Part shown: positions 1 to 14,467 of the stretch, one piece after another
How positions within the stretch are numbered: the first letter of the stretch is position 1
How the letters are laid out: every line of letters starts with the position of its first letter
NCBI GenBank assembly: GCA_002189035.1
Contig: NEEC01000028.1
Location: 50,001 to 75,000 of the forward strand
Origin: Utricularia gibba
Lineage: Eukaryota > Streptophyta > Magnoliopsida > Lamiales > Lentibulariaceae
Length of the DNA stretch: 25,000 nucleotides
Direction: 5' to 3'
The notes under the pieces: model-generated
Databases searched by the model: none
Told to the model about the DNA's origin: nothing
What the model saw: the letters and a program-made list of their open reading frames with translations, nothing else
Position numbers and translations under genes: made by a program

Positions 1-1735
1 CGCCACTTACGTCATTGTCTACGTGATTCGAGCCATGCGGAATCCGGATCAAATAATGCCATCCAGGTCCAGGATCGACGTAGTAGAGGGTCTTCACTAT
101 TTATCCTTCCCAAGGCTGTGTGTGTATTTTCCCTGGAACTCTTTAACAACTCAAACTAGAAATACCACTTGTTTAGGGTTTGACCCTCAAAAAAAAGAGA
201 AAGTTGGAAAAAGATTATATAGTCAAAACCTCTGTTTAAACACCCTTTAGAGTGATTGTACCTTGGTAGTTTACTCCCATATCAACTCTGAACTCTAAAG
301 TTGCTCGTTGATTTACCTGTTGGTATTTATTTAAGGAACAGATAGCTCTAATAAGTACGCTAGCTTCCCTCGCTCCACAGATTTCAATAGTGTTGCACTC
401 TCGGGCTTCTATAACAAGAAGTAAAGACTCTTTCTCTAGTAAAGGAAACCCTAAGAAAAACGGATAGAAATAGAAGAGCTAAACGAAAAGATAACCATTG
501 GAAATTGAGATCGAAAGAGTTAGATAAAAACACCCTCTAAGAGACATTAGAATCCAGACTCTAGCTCCTAGCTTAAGAAGACCTCAACTTATGAACTCTC
601 TTTACTATTCACTCAAGGGATGAAATCGGTAGAGTCAATTCCTGATGTCGGCATTTTAGGGCTCGGCTCACATAGGGAGATAGACTCCTTCATGAACGGC
701 TGCTTAGAGCGGAGTTCATGTTGTTGAGATCCCTAGCTCGCTCATCCATCAATAGGAACGAAAGGTACTCGAACGAATGGGAGAGGAACGACCTTTAAAG
801 TCTTAACTGTAACTACCTTTAGAACTCGGTAACTCCTTTCACTCAGGAATTCCATTTAAAAGATCAATCTTTTAGTGAAGATAGAAGTGAAAGAGACCCT
901 ATTAAGGTATCTTTTCAAGTTTTTCTAGCTAAAAGATGAGTTTGAAGACCTTGATGATAGAAGATACCTTGGATTCCAATAGTCGGTAAAAGCTCTATAG
1001 TTTAGTAAAGACTTTCCATTCCTAACTCCCATTCTGTTAGAAAGAGGAGCTCTAAGACTTCAAGCTACTTTGTATCCTTTCCCAAAGGAAGAAGAACTAG
1101 AAAGTAGCTATATCAAAAACCTCTGTTTGAGGACCCTAATGATGGATGGTACTTGGGAGTATCTATCTAGAAGTCCTCCTTTATTAGGTACTTTGAAATA
1201 TCAACCCTAATAGAAAGGGAATCCGGAAACTAAAAAATACAAGTATTAGGCAGAATTGCTTCAGTACTCTATATCAAAAGATCCTTTATAAAGGAACATC
1301 TTAAAGATCATATTTGAAAAACAGGAGTTTCAACACTCTTTTGAGAGATGATACCTTGTTAGACTCAGTGTTAGAAACTCCCATATACACTATGAACTCT
1401 AAAGTCGCTCCTTGATTTATCTGTTTATAAGCTTAGGGAAATGAAGCTCTAAAGTACGCTTCGCGACTTTGAAATCCCAACCCTAAAAGGGAAGACTGAT
1501 CAACTTCTAAATCAAAGTATTAGTCGGATGATCTATTGAACTCTAGATCCGACTCTCCTTTCTAAAGGAAGATTTCCCAATTCAAATAGTAAAAACTCCT
1601 CTTTGAGGACCCTTTTGATAGATCATACCTTGGGATCAAACTCCAATATTCACTCTGAGTCGAGCTATCTGGTTATAAAGGCTAGCTGTAATAAGTAGGC
1701 TTCGCTACTTGAAATTCCCAGGTGGAAGAGAAAAG
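1..1735. repeat. Gene-free spacer with degenerate dispersed repeats
   Basis: No gene is recognised. The stretch is built partly from diverged copies of one unit. Positions 273-361 and 1377-1460 align over about 85 bases (shared blocks include gaactctaaagt and agtacgct). A third copy lies near 1649-1719, and its end (agtaggcttcgct, then gaaattccc) resembles 1453-1478. A preceding block (aaaacctctgttt, then accc) occurs near 226-246, 1114-1135 and, more diverged, 1590-1611. Copies are in the same orientation with scattered substitutions and small indels, so they look old. Alignments were made by eye and identities are approximate. The short open frames here have no recognisable domains. Confidence 0.6.
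768..789 (+). repeat. 22-bp direct repeat, copy 1
   Basis: The same 22 bases (beginning ctcgaacgaatggg) occur again at 1748-1769 in the same orientation. Both copies are followed by unrelated sequence. Exact short repeats of this kind are common in angiosperm mitochondrial spacers; 22 bp is normally too short for frequent recombination. Confidence 0.8.
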
Positions 1736-1747
1736 GAGTTCAAGATG

Positions 1748-1769
1748 CTCGAACGAATGGGAGAGGAAC
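1748..1769 (+). repeat. 22-bp direct repeat, copy 2
   Basis: Exact match to 768-789. It opens a stretch (1748-1900) rich in variations on cgaacga, gagcg and gaaacgag. A related style of sequence reappears inside the cox2 intron at about 7870-7960. Confidence 0.8.
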
Positions 1770-1788
1770 TATAGTGCTCGTTTTTCTA

Positions 1789-1810
1789 CTCGCTCCAAGT
1801 ATTACGCTCG
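1789..1810. repeat. 22-bp inverted repeat shared with the cox2 intron
   Basis: The reverse complement of these 22 bases (core cgtaatacttggagcgag) is found at 7678-7699 inside the cox2 intron. The two copies are inverted and about 5.9 kb apart. Flanks show weaker similarity in base composition. This suggests that a mobile or recombining short repeat reached the variable region of the intron, or came from it. Confidence 0.75.
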
Positions 1811-3219
1811 TTCCGAAAGGGAGAGGAAGAAAATGAAGCGAGTGAGTTAACGTAGTGTAATCGAGTATGAAACGAGATGAAACGAGCGTAATGAAATGAT
1901 GAGAAAAGCACTTTATCTTCCACTGCCGCCTTCCCACGGACTTACTAAACTACCAACAAGGGCAACAGAAAGAGCTTTTGCCGGGAATCAAGAAAAGGTA
2001 ATCATGAAAGTCAGTCTTGCACAACTACAGCCCTCCCTACAACAGATTCAATTGCAGGAGAGCGTGAACAAAAAGTTAGGTCTATTGATGAAAAAATAAA
2101 TAGGAACATAAAACAAGGACTACCAAAGAGTTCTAAAAGAGATAATGTCTATGATGACAATAATAGTAGGATAGATACGAAGCCCATTTTTGTAATAGAC
2201 CTAGGAACTCAAGATGCTAATACCATTTGCAAATATGAGCTATTGAGTAAGAAAGGGGATGCTAGACTAGAGAGTAGAACAGCTAGAAAGACTAATAGCT
2301 ACATTAGCTCAATAACTCCAACTCCTAGCGCTTAGGACTCCTAACAGCTCATAACAACAACAGCTACTAACTCAACTTGAAATAGGAGTCAAAGAGCTAA
2401 TTCCACTCTGAAGAAACTCTAGCTCACCAACTCCTAACTCTAGTAGAACAAGGAAGTCCCCCTTAAAAGAAGAGAAGACTGGTTTACGAAGTCCTCCGAT
2501 TCAGACTAGAAACGATAGGAACACTAACCGGTCGAGCTCCATATGCCCATGGATCTCGCCCTGCTCTTCAACAACGACTAATGAGCTTACAGGTACACTA
2601 GTCAAAAAAGAAGAATCCACTAAAGAGTTCTATGATTCAGAGTATCCTTTCCTATTTGATCCCCTTGAATTCCATTCCTGTAGTCCAGAAGAAGGGAGTT
2701 CCAGAGCTCAAACTCATAATAGGAACTTTAACAAAAAAGAGTAGTTACACCGCCTAAATCAACTGTTGTTAGCTCCTCTCTCTAGCTCGAACACTCTAAA
2801 CTCCTAGCTGCAAGAACGAGGTCTCTCGAGCCTGCTGGGCAAAAATGGGATATCCACTTGCAATGGATGCACGAATCGGGGAAGAAACCCAGATATTCAA
2901 TTGTGCACACAGTAGCAAGGAAATGGAATGAACTGGCATTGGTACCTGTAATTCAGAATTGGTAAGAAATCGGTCATTTCTTAACGGAGCAAGAGAACTC
3001 GAGTTGCTGTGGCTAGCCCGGCCCAAAAAGCAGGCAACCAAGAGAGGTAGGCGCGGAAGGAAGTGCTTTCAGTCGATTGAAGCTGAAAAGACTCCCTTCA
3101 CTAGAAGACATTCCCCTCGGCCCTAGATTCTCTTTCTGAGGAAGTGGATAGGGCCAACCTACTCAGTGGAATCCATTACCTTGATTACGAAGATTCGTAT
3201 GCCTATTTGATTTATTACG
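1811..3219. other. Spacer without recognised genes
   Basis: No conserved gene was seen on either strand. Positions 2100-2800 are rich in agctc, ctaac and ctagc words and resemble 4600-5230 in several blocks: the shared 40-mer at 2338/5130 and a related stretch, near 2555 and 4665, around gatctc and cctgctcttc followed by gactaa. This looks like a diverged duplication. Positions 2800-3060 hold an 81-codon open frame on the minus strand that matches nothing I know. Confidence 0.5.
2338..2377 (+). repeat. 40-bp direct repeat, copy 1
   Basis: An exact 40-base match to 5130-5169 in the same orientation, beginning ctcctaacagctcataac. Weaker similarity continues downstream (aaataggag, attccactc, gaaactctagctca), so this is the best-preserved core of a larger diverged duplication of about 100 bases or more. 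Confidence 0.85.
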
Positions 3220-3640
3220 ATGCAGAGAGATCGATCGCACTTCTTCTATGAAAGATTCTTTATCTTTTTTATCTGGAACGAGTTCACAAATCATTTCCTT
3301 TTATGCGGGGCTATTGGAAAGTCAGAATTGCAGAAGGAGACGAGCCTAAACTTCTCTTACCAGATATGGCTTTACGAGTTCCTTGTCATGTCATTTGGGT
3401 TTCGAAATGACCCGGCTACCTTCTTTGATGAGTGATGTCTTTTATAACAACAAAATAGTCTATACTATATTGATCGCTTTCTTCTTGTCTATCTTGATGA
3501 CATTGTTGTCCATAGTGAGTCCCTAGAGGATCACTTGTCCCAACTTAGAAAAGTATTCGAAATCCAATGCAATACAGGATTTCGAAAAGAAAAGTGCTTT
3601 CGCCCGGGCCGGACATTGGTTTGTTTTTAGGAGAATCAAA
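3220..3640 (+). mobile_element. Ty3/gypsy-type reverse transcriptase remnant
   Basis: Retrotransposon reverse transcriptases of this class copy element RNA into DNA. Three pieces of the domain are visible in different forward frames. The block KVRIAEGDEPK is read near 3319-3351. YEFLVMSFGFRNDPATF ends near 3423, with a stop at 3433-3435. A third block, from about 3460, contains VYLDDIVVHSE, with the catalytic YLDD at 3490-3501, followed by LEDHLSQLRKVFE and a KEKC motif. Family members carry these blocks in one frame in this order, so the copy is broken by frameshifts and a stop. No integrase, protease, RNase H or LTRs were seen. Fragments of nuclear retrotransposons are common in angiosperm mitochondrial DNA; nuclear origin is inferred. 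Confidence 0.85.
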
Positions 3641-5229
3641 CTCGGTAACTAAATGAAACTAGATGAATGCCGATTTGCGATATCGATTCTGCAAGTACTA
3701 GACTTAGGATTACAGAAGCCACTAAGTAAAGGAAGGGCCACCAATTACTGAGCCGTTCAAGCTTACCCCGCCCTTTGACTAGAACTGCCCTATATGCAAT
3801 TGCTATTTATGTAAGAAGGGCTAGATCTTATGTAATAAAGGAAGATACCTAGATCTTTTCTTAGTTGGGTGCCTCTCTTGGTCTATTAATATGGATAGAT
3901 TGATGTCAGGCTGTAGATAGATAGAAAAATACTACATGCCATACCACTGAAAAAAGAGGAAGACAACTACTACGACTATTGGTAAGTGTTTTCGGTCGAG
4001 TAGAGGGAGTGAGGTGAGCCAATAGTTTGGAGTTATTCGCCGGCTGGGCAAAGGGGGATCCGGCATATCCTATCCCAGAAGTAATCTCCGGACTCAACCC
4101 CCGCTGGAAGATTGTCATCACTGAAGCAATCTGGAGGAGGCGGTCTCATCCAAACCTATCCATCCGTCCACCACCCTTGCTTAGCTTGCTTGCTTGCTCT
4201 GGCTGGCTTGGTCTAAACCTACCTACCTTTAATTGTTAGTCCCTACCCCTAAACTAATGGTTCAATTTGCTCATTTTCATTCTCATATTTCTCATCACAT
4301 GAATGAGACATAACTGCTTATCATAAGAATTGTGAACTAGAAATCTTATTTTGATTGGTTTGAGGATTCCGACCTTGAAATACACCAGATGGGTGTCTTT
4401 GACTTCCTGCCTTGGGTTTGAGAATACTTCTTTTTTGGGCTATTCTGCTTGTTCGTGTTTGGGGTAGACTCTCACGGTGGTATAAGTATAGAATGAGCAG
4501 CCAGTTGCAACAACAAGAGCATCATGTTCCTTCTCGCTCGCACTAGAGGTCTCTCGAGCCTCACTTAATAGACCGAGAAATACCCCTAAGCTAAGTACTA
4601 ATAAGTCGGTTCCACTAGGAAAAGAAAGAACTCATAGAATCAGACGAGCTCCCTTCTCCTAGGGATCTCAACCTGCTCTTCGACTAACGACTAATTCTCT
4701 ATCTCTAGAAGTCCATAGTCAAATCCAGAAGGAGCTACAGAACCCTTCTTATTCTTCCTTGTTTCTGGGAGTCCCTTTAATAAGGATTCCAAATAGGGGG
4801 GTCTTCTCAAAGCCGAAGCTCAAAGCGGAAGCCTTTGTTTAGTCCCAAGCCGCAAAAAGAAGAGAAGCCGGCCGCAAGCCCTCCCTTGTTTCACGCTTAA
4901 GAGGCTCTCTCTCCACCCGGAAAGAGAGCTCTACGCTTGTTGACTATGGACGAGCTAGAAGGGAATGTGAAGAGCAAGTAGCGGTTCCAGAGCTAATACA
5001 AGAGCATATAAGCAAACCTGTACTGTAAGGTATAATCACTCTAGGAGAACTCTAAAGAGCTAGAACTAAGAGTCAAGCTGCTAAAAGAGTCTATAAAGAA
5101 ACACTTGCAATAAGACTCATAACTCCTAGCTCCTAACAGCTCATAACAACAACAGCTACTAACTCAACTAGAAATAGGAAATTCCACTCCTCAGAAACTC
5201 TAGCTCAAGAACTCCAACTCCTAGCTACG
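3641..5229. other. Spacer without recognised genes
   Basis: Nothing conserved was recognised. The first 120 bases after the reverse transcriptase may continue the retroelement (a frame near 3655 reads MKLDECRFAI, faintly like the region after the YLDD block), but this is weak. A short tetranucleotide run (repeated gctt) lies at about 4178-4200. A 16-base word gaggtctctcgagcct at 4546-4561 also occurs at 2818-2833. The right part resembles 2100-2450 (see the 40-bp repeat). Confidence 0.5.
5130..5169 (+). repeat. 40-bp direct repeat, copy 2
   Basis: Exact match to 2338-2377, about 2.8 kb upstream. It sits just before the 173-codon open frame that starts at 5230. Direct orientation would permit looping-out of the intervening segment if recombination occurred. 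Confidence 0.85.
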
Positions 5230-5751
5230 ATGAGAATAGTCTTTGGGACAACTTCTAGGAATACTCAAGGGGATTGGGAGGACCTGCGAGGCGGAGGGAA
5301 AGAGCGATCGCAAATCTCACGAATGAATGAAAGAGTAAACGGGCGCCTAAACGAACTTCTCTCCTACATCAGATCGCAATGTCTGGTAGCGGAGATCGCG
5401 ATAGCGAGCTTGGGGCCGAAGGGACAGTCGAGAAATTGGAGGCGCTCCTTACCATTCTGTATTTGCTTGCAGGGGGTTGTTTTCACTATCTGCTCGGGGA
5501 AGCTTGTTTCTAAGGTGAGATGGTTTAGGGAAGAATCAACATCGATCACGATGCGAGCTACAAGCAAGGGTTTGGTGTCCGAAAGACGGATCTCATCACA
5601 GCACTTGCTTTCCCTAAACTATCTATCTTTAGAAGTAGGGCGATCAAAACGGAAAGAGGCGTCGTTCTTTCACACTACCGCAAACGAACTCCCGCATTCT
5701 TTCCTACCGCATTCCGGCCGGTCCCTGACGGTCGAGATCTTGAAACCGTAG
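5230..5751 (+). CDS. Unrecognised open frame, 173 codons
   Basis: This is an ATG-to-TAG frame of 173 codons, the longest in the first 6 kb. I do not recognise the protein. It is basic and rich in Arg and Ser, and shows no clear membrane helix, catalytic motif or repeat. The base composition (gatcgc, gcggag and gccgg words) is richer in GC than the flanks, so the segment may have a different origin from its surroundings. The frame runs into the ccggccggtcc repeat at 5709-5724. Random open frames of this size do occur in plant mitochondrial spacers, so it may not be a gene. Confidence 0.2.
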   Translation: MRIVFGTTSRNTQGDWEDLRGGGKERSQISRMNERVNGRLNELLSYIRSQCLVAEIAIASLGPKGQSRNWRRSLPFCICLQGVVFTICSGKLVSKVRWFREESTSITMRATSKGLVSERRISSQHLLSLNYLSLEVGRSKRKEASFFHTTANELPHSFLPHSGRSLTVEILKP

Positions 5752-5804
5752 GCCGGTCCCTAACTAAAGAGATCCTACATACCCGATAGCATTCCGGCCG
5801 GTCC
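5709..5804 (+). repeat. Pair of 16-bp GC-rich repeats
   Basis: The word gcattccggccggtcc occurs at 5709-5724 and 5789-5804, 80 bases apart; a shorter form ggccggtcc lies between them near 5752. The ccggccgg core is palindromic. Function unknown. Confidence 0.7.
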
Positions 5805-6360
5805 GTAGGCCTTCAATTGGTCCATCAATCCTTCGAGTGTGTGGATGAAAAAATGCAGTCAATCCAAGGGAAGTTAACTAGGGAGTTCTCTAGTCAGACT
5901 AAAAGAATGAAAGGGTTGACGATGGTCAAGGTTTTGCCGTAAATAAACAGATGAGTTCGATTCAAGCATCCGAACAAGAATGCCAACAGGCGCTAACTCA
6001 ATTGCCCAAAGCCACAAGAAGCCACTTTGGCGGGGTTAACATGTCAACTTGAAAGACGAAACTACCCACTTTTGTAACATCGATTTATCCACGACAGCAG
6101 AATCCGATAGGTTGTATCACATCGACTGCCCAGAGCGTCCCCTCAACTCTAGAAAGGGTCTAGTCTACTCACATCTTGTGGAATGTGGATGTCATAGTCG
6201 TTATTGGGAATCTGCTTCCCAATGTAACAATAATGTTAGGTTCTCTCCCATCCCTTTCTTTTCTTGGTTGGACCAAGGCGCTATTCAATTTCCCAACCCA
6301 AGTCTTTCCTCATTTCAGTTGTGGAGCAGAGCTGTCAAAGAATGAAATGAACCCAAGAAA
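5805..6360 (+). other. cox2 upstream region
   Basis: This is the spacer and presumed 5' leader of cox2. Short open frames of 98 and 62 codons overlap here and end at or near the cox2 start; they look like chance frames. I see no convincing CRTA-type mitochondrial promoter and cannot place the transcription start. Confidence 0.4.
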
Positions 6361-9239
<2,879 letters not shown>

Positions 9240-9418
9240 AAATACCTCCTTACAACTCATGAATTCAGAATTCTGACAACAACAAGGTCTACTCGACACT
9301 ACTGAATTATGCGTTAATGAAACTTTTGACAGGAACCTTTCCCAAACCTACCAACTAATATTATCAACTAATAAGCATATTTGATTATTAGACCACGTGA
9401 TTTATCAACTACATCATT

Positions 9419-9448
9419 ATTTTATACTCTTTCATATCTATAGCGCAA
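9419..9448 (-). promoter_or_regulatory. rbcL plastid promoter remnant
   Basis: On the minus strand, ttgcgc (9443-9448) is the plastid -35 box. It is followed 18 bases on by taaaat (9419-9424), where the native -10 is usually tacaat. It sits about 180 bases upstream of the rbcL start. It is a bacterial-type (PEP) promoter and would not be read by mitochondrial phage-type polymerase. Confidence 0.75.
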
Positions 9449-9520
9449 CCCCACTTTTCTTTTTGACCCTTTTTTTGCAATCGAAATACCTAACCAAATT
9501 TCATTCCAAAAAATTCCCTC

Positions 9521-9549
9521 TTGACAGAGGTATATGTTGTATATAAAAA
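9521..9549 (+). promoter_or_regulatory. atpB plastid promoter remnant
   Basis: ttgaca at 9521-9526 is a consensus -35 box, followed after 15-17 bases by an A/T-rich -10 (tataaaaa, 9542-9549) in the direction of atpB. It matches the known bacterial-type promoter position in the plastid atpB-rbcL spacer. Presumed inactive here. Confidence 0.6.
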
Positions 9550-10025
9550 TCCTATATGTGAAAATAGACGGAATTCGTCTCTAAAATTCTAGAAATGAAA
9601 GAGTATAAAAACGAATAGAATAGACTACAAGCGTAAATAAATATGCCCAAATACAAAAAAAAATAAGAACAGCCTATAAGATAGAAACAATGAATAGTAA
9701 TGGAAACGTAATGGAAATAGAGTTTGGGTTCGAATTCCATAGAATATTTTGGAGAAGATAGATCAGATTGTCTATAATGATAGCCAAATGCAAAACTTTC
9801 TCAAAATCCTTTCATCCACTTGAAATTTTCAAAATAGCTTGGTGGAATTGACTGATTGAAATTGAGTAAGTAAACAATGGAGTTGGATTCAATTGGATGG
9901 CACGAACGAAATCGGGTGCTAACTCCCATTTATTAGTTTAGTGAATTAATTGATTGGTGTGCTAGCGGACATTTAGTTTGAATTCGATAATGAAAAAAAC
10001 TTGACTGATTTCTTTGATTATTATT

Positions 10026-11519
<1,494 letters not shown>

Positions 11520-11523
<4 letters not shown>

Positions 11524-11921
11524 CCTTAAATCTTTGTGTATTAACCCCCAATCGAATTGTTTGGGATTCCGAAGTGCAAGAAATCATTTTCTCGACGAAT
11601 AGTGGCCAAATTGGCGTATTACCAAACCATGCTCCTATTGCAACAGCTGTAGATATAGGGATTTTTGGAATACGACTTCAGTTAAGGAACAATGGTTAAC
11701 GATGGCTCTGATGGGTGGTTTTGCTAGAATAGGAAATAACGAGATTTTTTGTAAATGATGCGGAAAAGGGTAATGATATTGATCCACAAGAAGCTCAGCA
11801 AACTCTTGAAATAGCAGAAGCTAATTTGAGAAAAGCGGAAGGAAAGAGACAAATAATTGAGGCAAATCTAGCTCTCCGACGAGCTAGGACAAGAATCGAA
11901 GCCGTCAATGGGGTTTCATAA
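11520..11921 (+). pseudogene. atpE: atpE pseudogene, plastid ATP synthase epsilon subunit
   Basis: The epsilon subunit regulates CF1 ATPase. The ATG overlaps the atpB stop. The first 50 or so codons are well kept ([19 protein letters not shown], then [21 protein letters not shown]), but a frameshift near 11680 leads to a stop at 11697-11699. A second disruption lies near 11745 (gagattttttgt). The C-terminal part ([20 protein letters not shown]) is readable to TAA at 11919-11921. The full length agrees with the plastid gene. Confidence 0.95.
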
Positions 11922-11983
11922 CTCGTTCTCGTTAGTGCCTTCGAGTCATCAAAAAAAGTTCTGTTTCGAAACCAAACCCTATT

Positions 11984-12015
11984 TTGATTGGATTCTTCCG
12001 AGTGAATCCAATCAA
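11984..12015 (+). terminator. Stem-loop downstream of atpE
   Basis: A perfect 12-pair inverted repeat, ttgattggattc (11984-11995) and gaatccaatcaa (12004-12015), with an 8-base loop. It lies 62 bases past the atpE stop and probably descends from the plastid 3' stem-loop that stabilises atpB/E mRNA. Mitochondrial function is unknown. Confidence 0.6.
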
Positions 12016-12121
12016 GCAGAATCGAATTCTGATACAAATCAACAACGAAATCTAAAAGCAATAAAAAGAAGCATGGAAAAAAACTTATGAAATACCATTG
12101 ACTCGGGTATCTAATAAGTTA

Positions 12122-12194
12122 TACCTACTATTGGATTTGAACCAATGACTCCCGCCGTATGAAAGCAATACTCTAACCACTGAGTGAAGTAGGT
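12122..12194 (-). tRNA. trnM-CAU: tRNA-Met (CAU), plastid type
   Basis: A 73-nt elongator tRNA on the minus strand, opposite to atpE as in plastids. The acceptor stem acctact pairs fully with agtaggt, and the anticodon loop is ttcatac (CAU). The D stem (actc/gagt) and T arm (ttggttcaaatccaa) are intact. I see one difference from the usual plastid gene, C in place of A at about position 9. Plastid-type trnM-CAU is a tRNA commonly used by angiosperm mitochondria, so this copy may be expressed. Confidence 0.93.
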
Positions 12195-12388
12195 CACTTA
12201 TGTACCCAAAGAGACCCAAATAAAAGGATCCCCTACCATCCATGGATTAGAAATATCATATTGCTTCTAAGCAATAAGAATCTAACCAATACTATTCCAA
12301 AATGGACGATGTTGGATTCGAAAATATTCATCTTGACAAGAAACGAAATCCATGAAAAAATAGACATTACAAGCATGAACAAACACTA

Positions 12389-13026
12389 AGGGCTATAGCT
12401 CAGTTGGTAGAGCACCTCGTTTACACGCGCGCCGATGTTTTTCAGGGGAATCCATTATCCACTCTGAAAAAGGGATCTTATTGAGCAATCGATGTCTTAC
12501 TCCATAACTTTGAGAGAACAATAGCATGACAAATGGTTCGGTCCGATTTGAGTGCCCCAAACGGATCCCATCGTTGATTTGAGATATTGATAAGGTTAAT
12601 ACTAGTACCTCAATGCTAGGCACATAATGGGTATAAGGACCTCAAAAAACCTCTTTTCGTACTATGAACTTTAAGGTGTATGAAGTTTCATATTTTATTT
12701 GTTAAGCCGAACGATAGAGATTTCATAAAAAACGATCTAGCCCAGAGGCAGACCTACGTCAAAATCCCACCCTTGAAACACTTTGGTAATGCTCCAGTAT
12801 CATAATCCTAAAGAATGAATCGGAGCATATGGAACCCTCTTCTTATCTTATTTGTCTTTTTAAGAAAAAAGATGGTAGATTGGCTGATTTTTCTATCAGT
12901 TAATGAAAGAGCCCAATGCAAAAAAAAATGCATGTTGGGTCTTTGAAACAGTTTCAATCATTTTGATAAGAATAAGTTTGATCTGTTTTACCGAGAAGGT
13001 CTACGGTTCGAGTCCGTATAGCCCTA
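12389..13026 (+). tRNA. trnV-UAC: tRNA-Val (UAC), plastid type, with group II intron
   Basis: Exon 1 is 12389-12426 (agggctatagctcagttggt to tttacac) and exon 2 is 12992-13026 (cgagaaggtctacggttcga to gcccta). The 565-base intron is the plastid trnV group II intron. Exon 1 is one base shorter than the common plastid form in the D loop. The intron begins gcgcg, not gtgcg, so its 5' splice site is altered. Together with the absence of plastid splicing factors in mitochondria, this makes a mature tRNA unlikely. Confidence 0.93.
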
Positions 13027-14050
13027 GAACCCTATAAACTCAAAAGAAATTGTCTAATTTGACTGTCTTGATTCTTGTTTGTTGCGTAGCTTCGGCTTGA
13101 CCGGTTGCTTCATCCTATAAAAAAAAATTTTGACTCAAAAATGACTCAAAGGAATTTTTGAACTAAAAACATAAAACGGAAAGCAAAATGTTTTGCAAGG
13201 GATCGAATCGAACCTTTTCCAACCGTAAATAAATAAAGCAACCAACCCTTCGTCATGAATTTCATCTTCGAAGTCAAATTCGATTTGAATTTTCCTGCCC
13301 ACAACCAAGCGGGAATAATATTCTTTTTCTTTGGTATAACTAATCTTAATGAATTTACGAAGGAAAAATAATGCCACCTAAATCTAGGAAATAACCTGAT
13401 TGATATATTTGTTTTGTTGACAAGCTAAAGTTTGTTGACAAATGAATCTCTTTGCTTTGACATGTTTCTTGGTAAGTTTCATTGTCAACAATGGAAAATT
13501 GGTTTTGTCTTCGTTACCTTAGTGAAAAAAAAGGTGAATGGTATTCGTTTTCCCAATATTGAAAAAACCCTACCCAGATTCTAATAAACGAAATATACTA
13601 ACACTAAGGTATTCCAAATCCATATAGGTCAATACCTATTCATTCTCTTCCATTTGAATACTTCTTCGATTCTATTGCTAAAAAAGCGAAATTATTCTAT
13701 TTGTAGAAAAACAATAAGTTCGAAATTCGTAAACACAAAATTTCTATTTGATTTGTTCGCTTTAAAAAATTCTAGACCAAAACATTTGTCTAAGCGTAAC
13801 AGTTAGAGTTATACTAACTAAGGAAATGAAATAAAATGAAGTAGACTAGTAGACTTGAAAGAAGATCCCAGCCAAGCCTGTCGATAAATCTTGAAATCTG
13901 ATATCCCACGCAATAATCAAAAAAGTAAACTAGATGGTTTTGTCAAAATGAATTCTTGTTTTAACTAAATGGTTCTGGATGACTTTACTACTTCAATTCG
14001 ACTCGACCAATCCGGTATATTCGATTTTCCACGTTCAGAGGAGTTCATCT
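13027..14050. other. trnV-ndhC plastid spacer
   Basis: AT-rich non-coding sequence at the position of the plastid trnV-ndhC spacer. No gene, tRNA or clear promoter was recognised. The 80-codon minus-strand frame at 13135-13377 is judged to be chance. Confidence 0.7.
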
Positions 14051-14403
14051 ATGTTTTTGATTTACGAATAGAACACTTTTTGGGCATTTCTTAGAATAGA
14101 AAGTTTTTTTCCTATTTTGGCATTTTTCATTTCCGGGATTTTCGCGCCGATTAGGAAAGGGCCGGAGAAACTTTCTAGTTATGAATCGGGTATAGAACCA
14201 ATGGGCGACGCTTGGTTACAATTTCGAATCCGGTATTCTATGTTTGCTCTTGTTTTTGTTGTTTTTGATGTTGAAGTTATCCATGGGCAATGAGTTTCGA
14301 TATATTGGGTGTATCCGTATTTCTAGAAGCTTTCATTTTCTTTATTATTTTCATTCAGGGTTTTGTTTATGCATGGCGAAAGGGAGCATTGGAATGGTCT
14401 TAG
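14051..14403 (+). pseudogene. ndhC: ndhC pseudogene
   Basis: A membrane subunit (subunit 3) of the plastid NDH complex. It starts ATG TTT TTG at 14051, but codon 7 is TAG. The conserved stretch [18 protein letters not shown] is present near 14186-14239. After FDVE about 10 bases are missing, shifting the frame and giving TGA near 14292. The end [10 protein letters not shown] and TAG at 14401-14403 are recognisable. Length is close to the native 120 codons. Confidence 0.95.
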
Positions 14404-14467
14404 CTCTTGAATATTCAATTCAGACAATCAAAAGAAAAAAGGAAAAAAGATTGAAATTGAAAAAGTT

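Larger units (their letters stand above)
9240..10025. other. atpB-rbcL plastid intergenic spacer
   Basis: This is the AT-rich spacer between the divergent rbcL and atpB genes, of typical plastid length (about 790 bases). It starts with the rbcL ribosome binding site (minus-strand ggagg at about 9245-9250) and contains the promoter remnants listed separately. Open frames in it are chance. Confidence 0.9.

Noticed and set aside
3906-4239. Overlapping 70-71 codon frames at 3906-4239
   Set aside because: They overlap on opposite strands, are short, and match nothing known to me.
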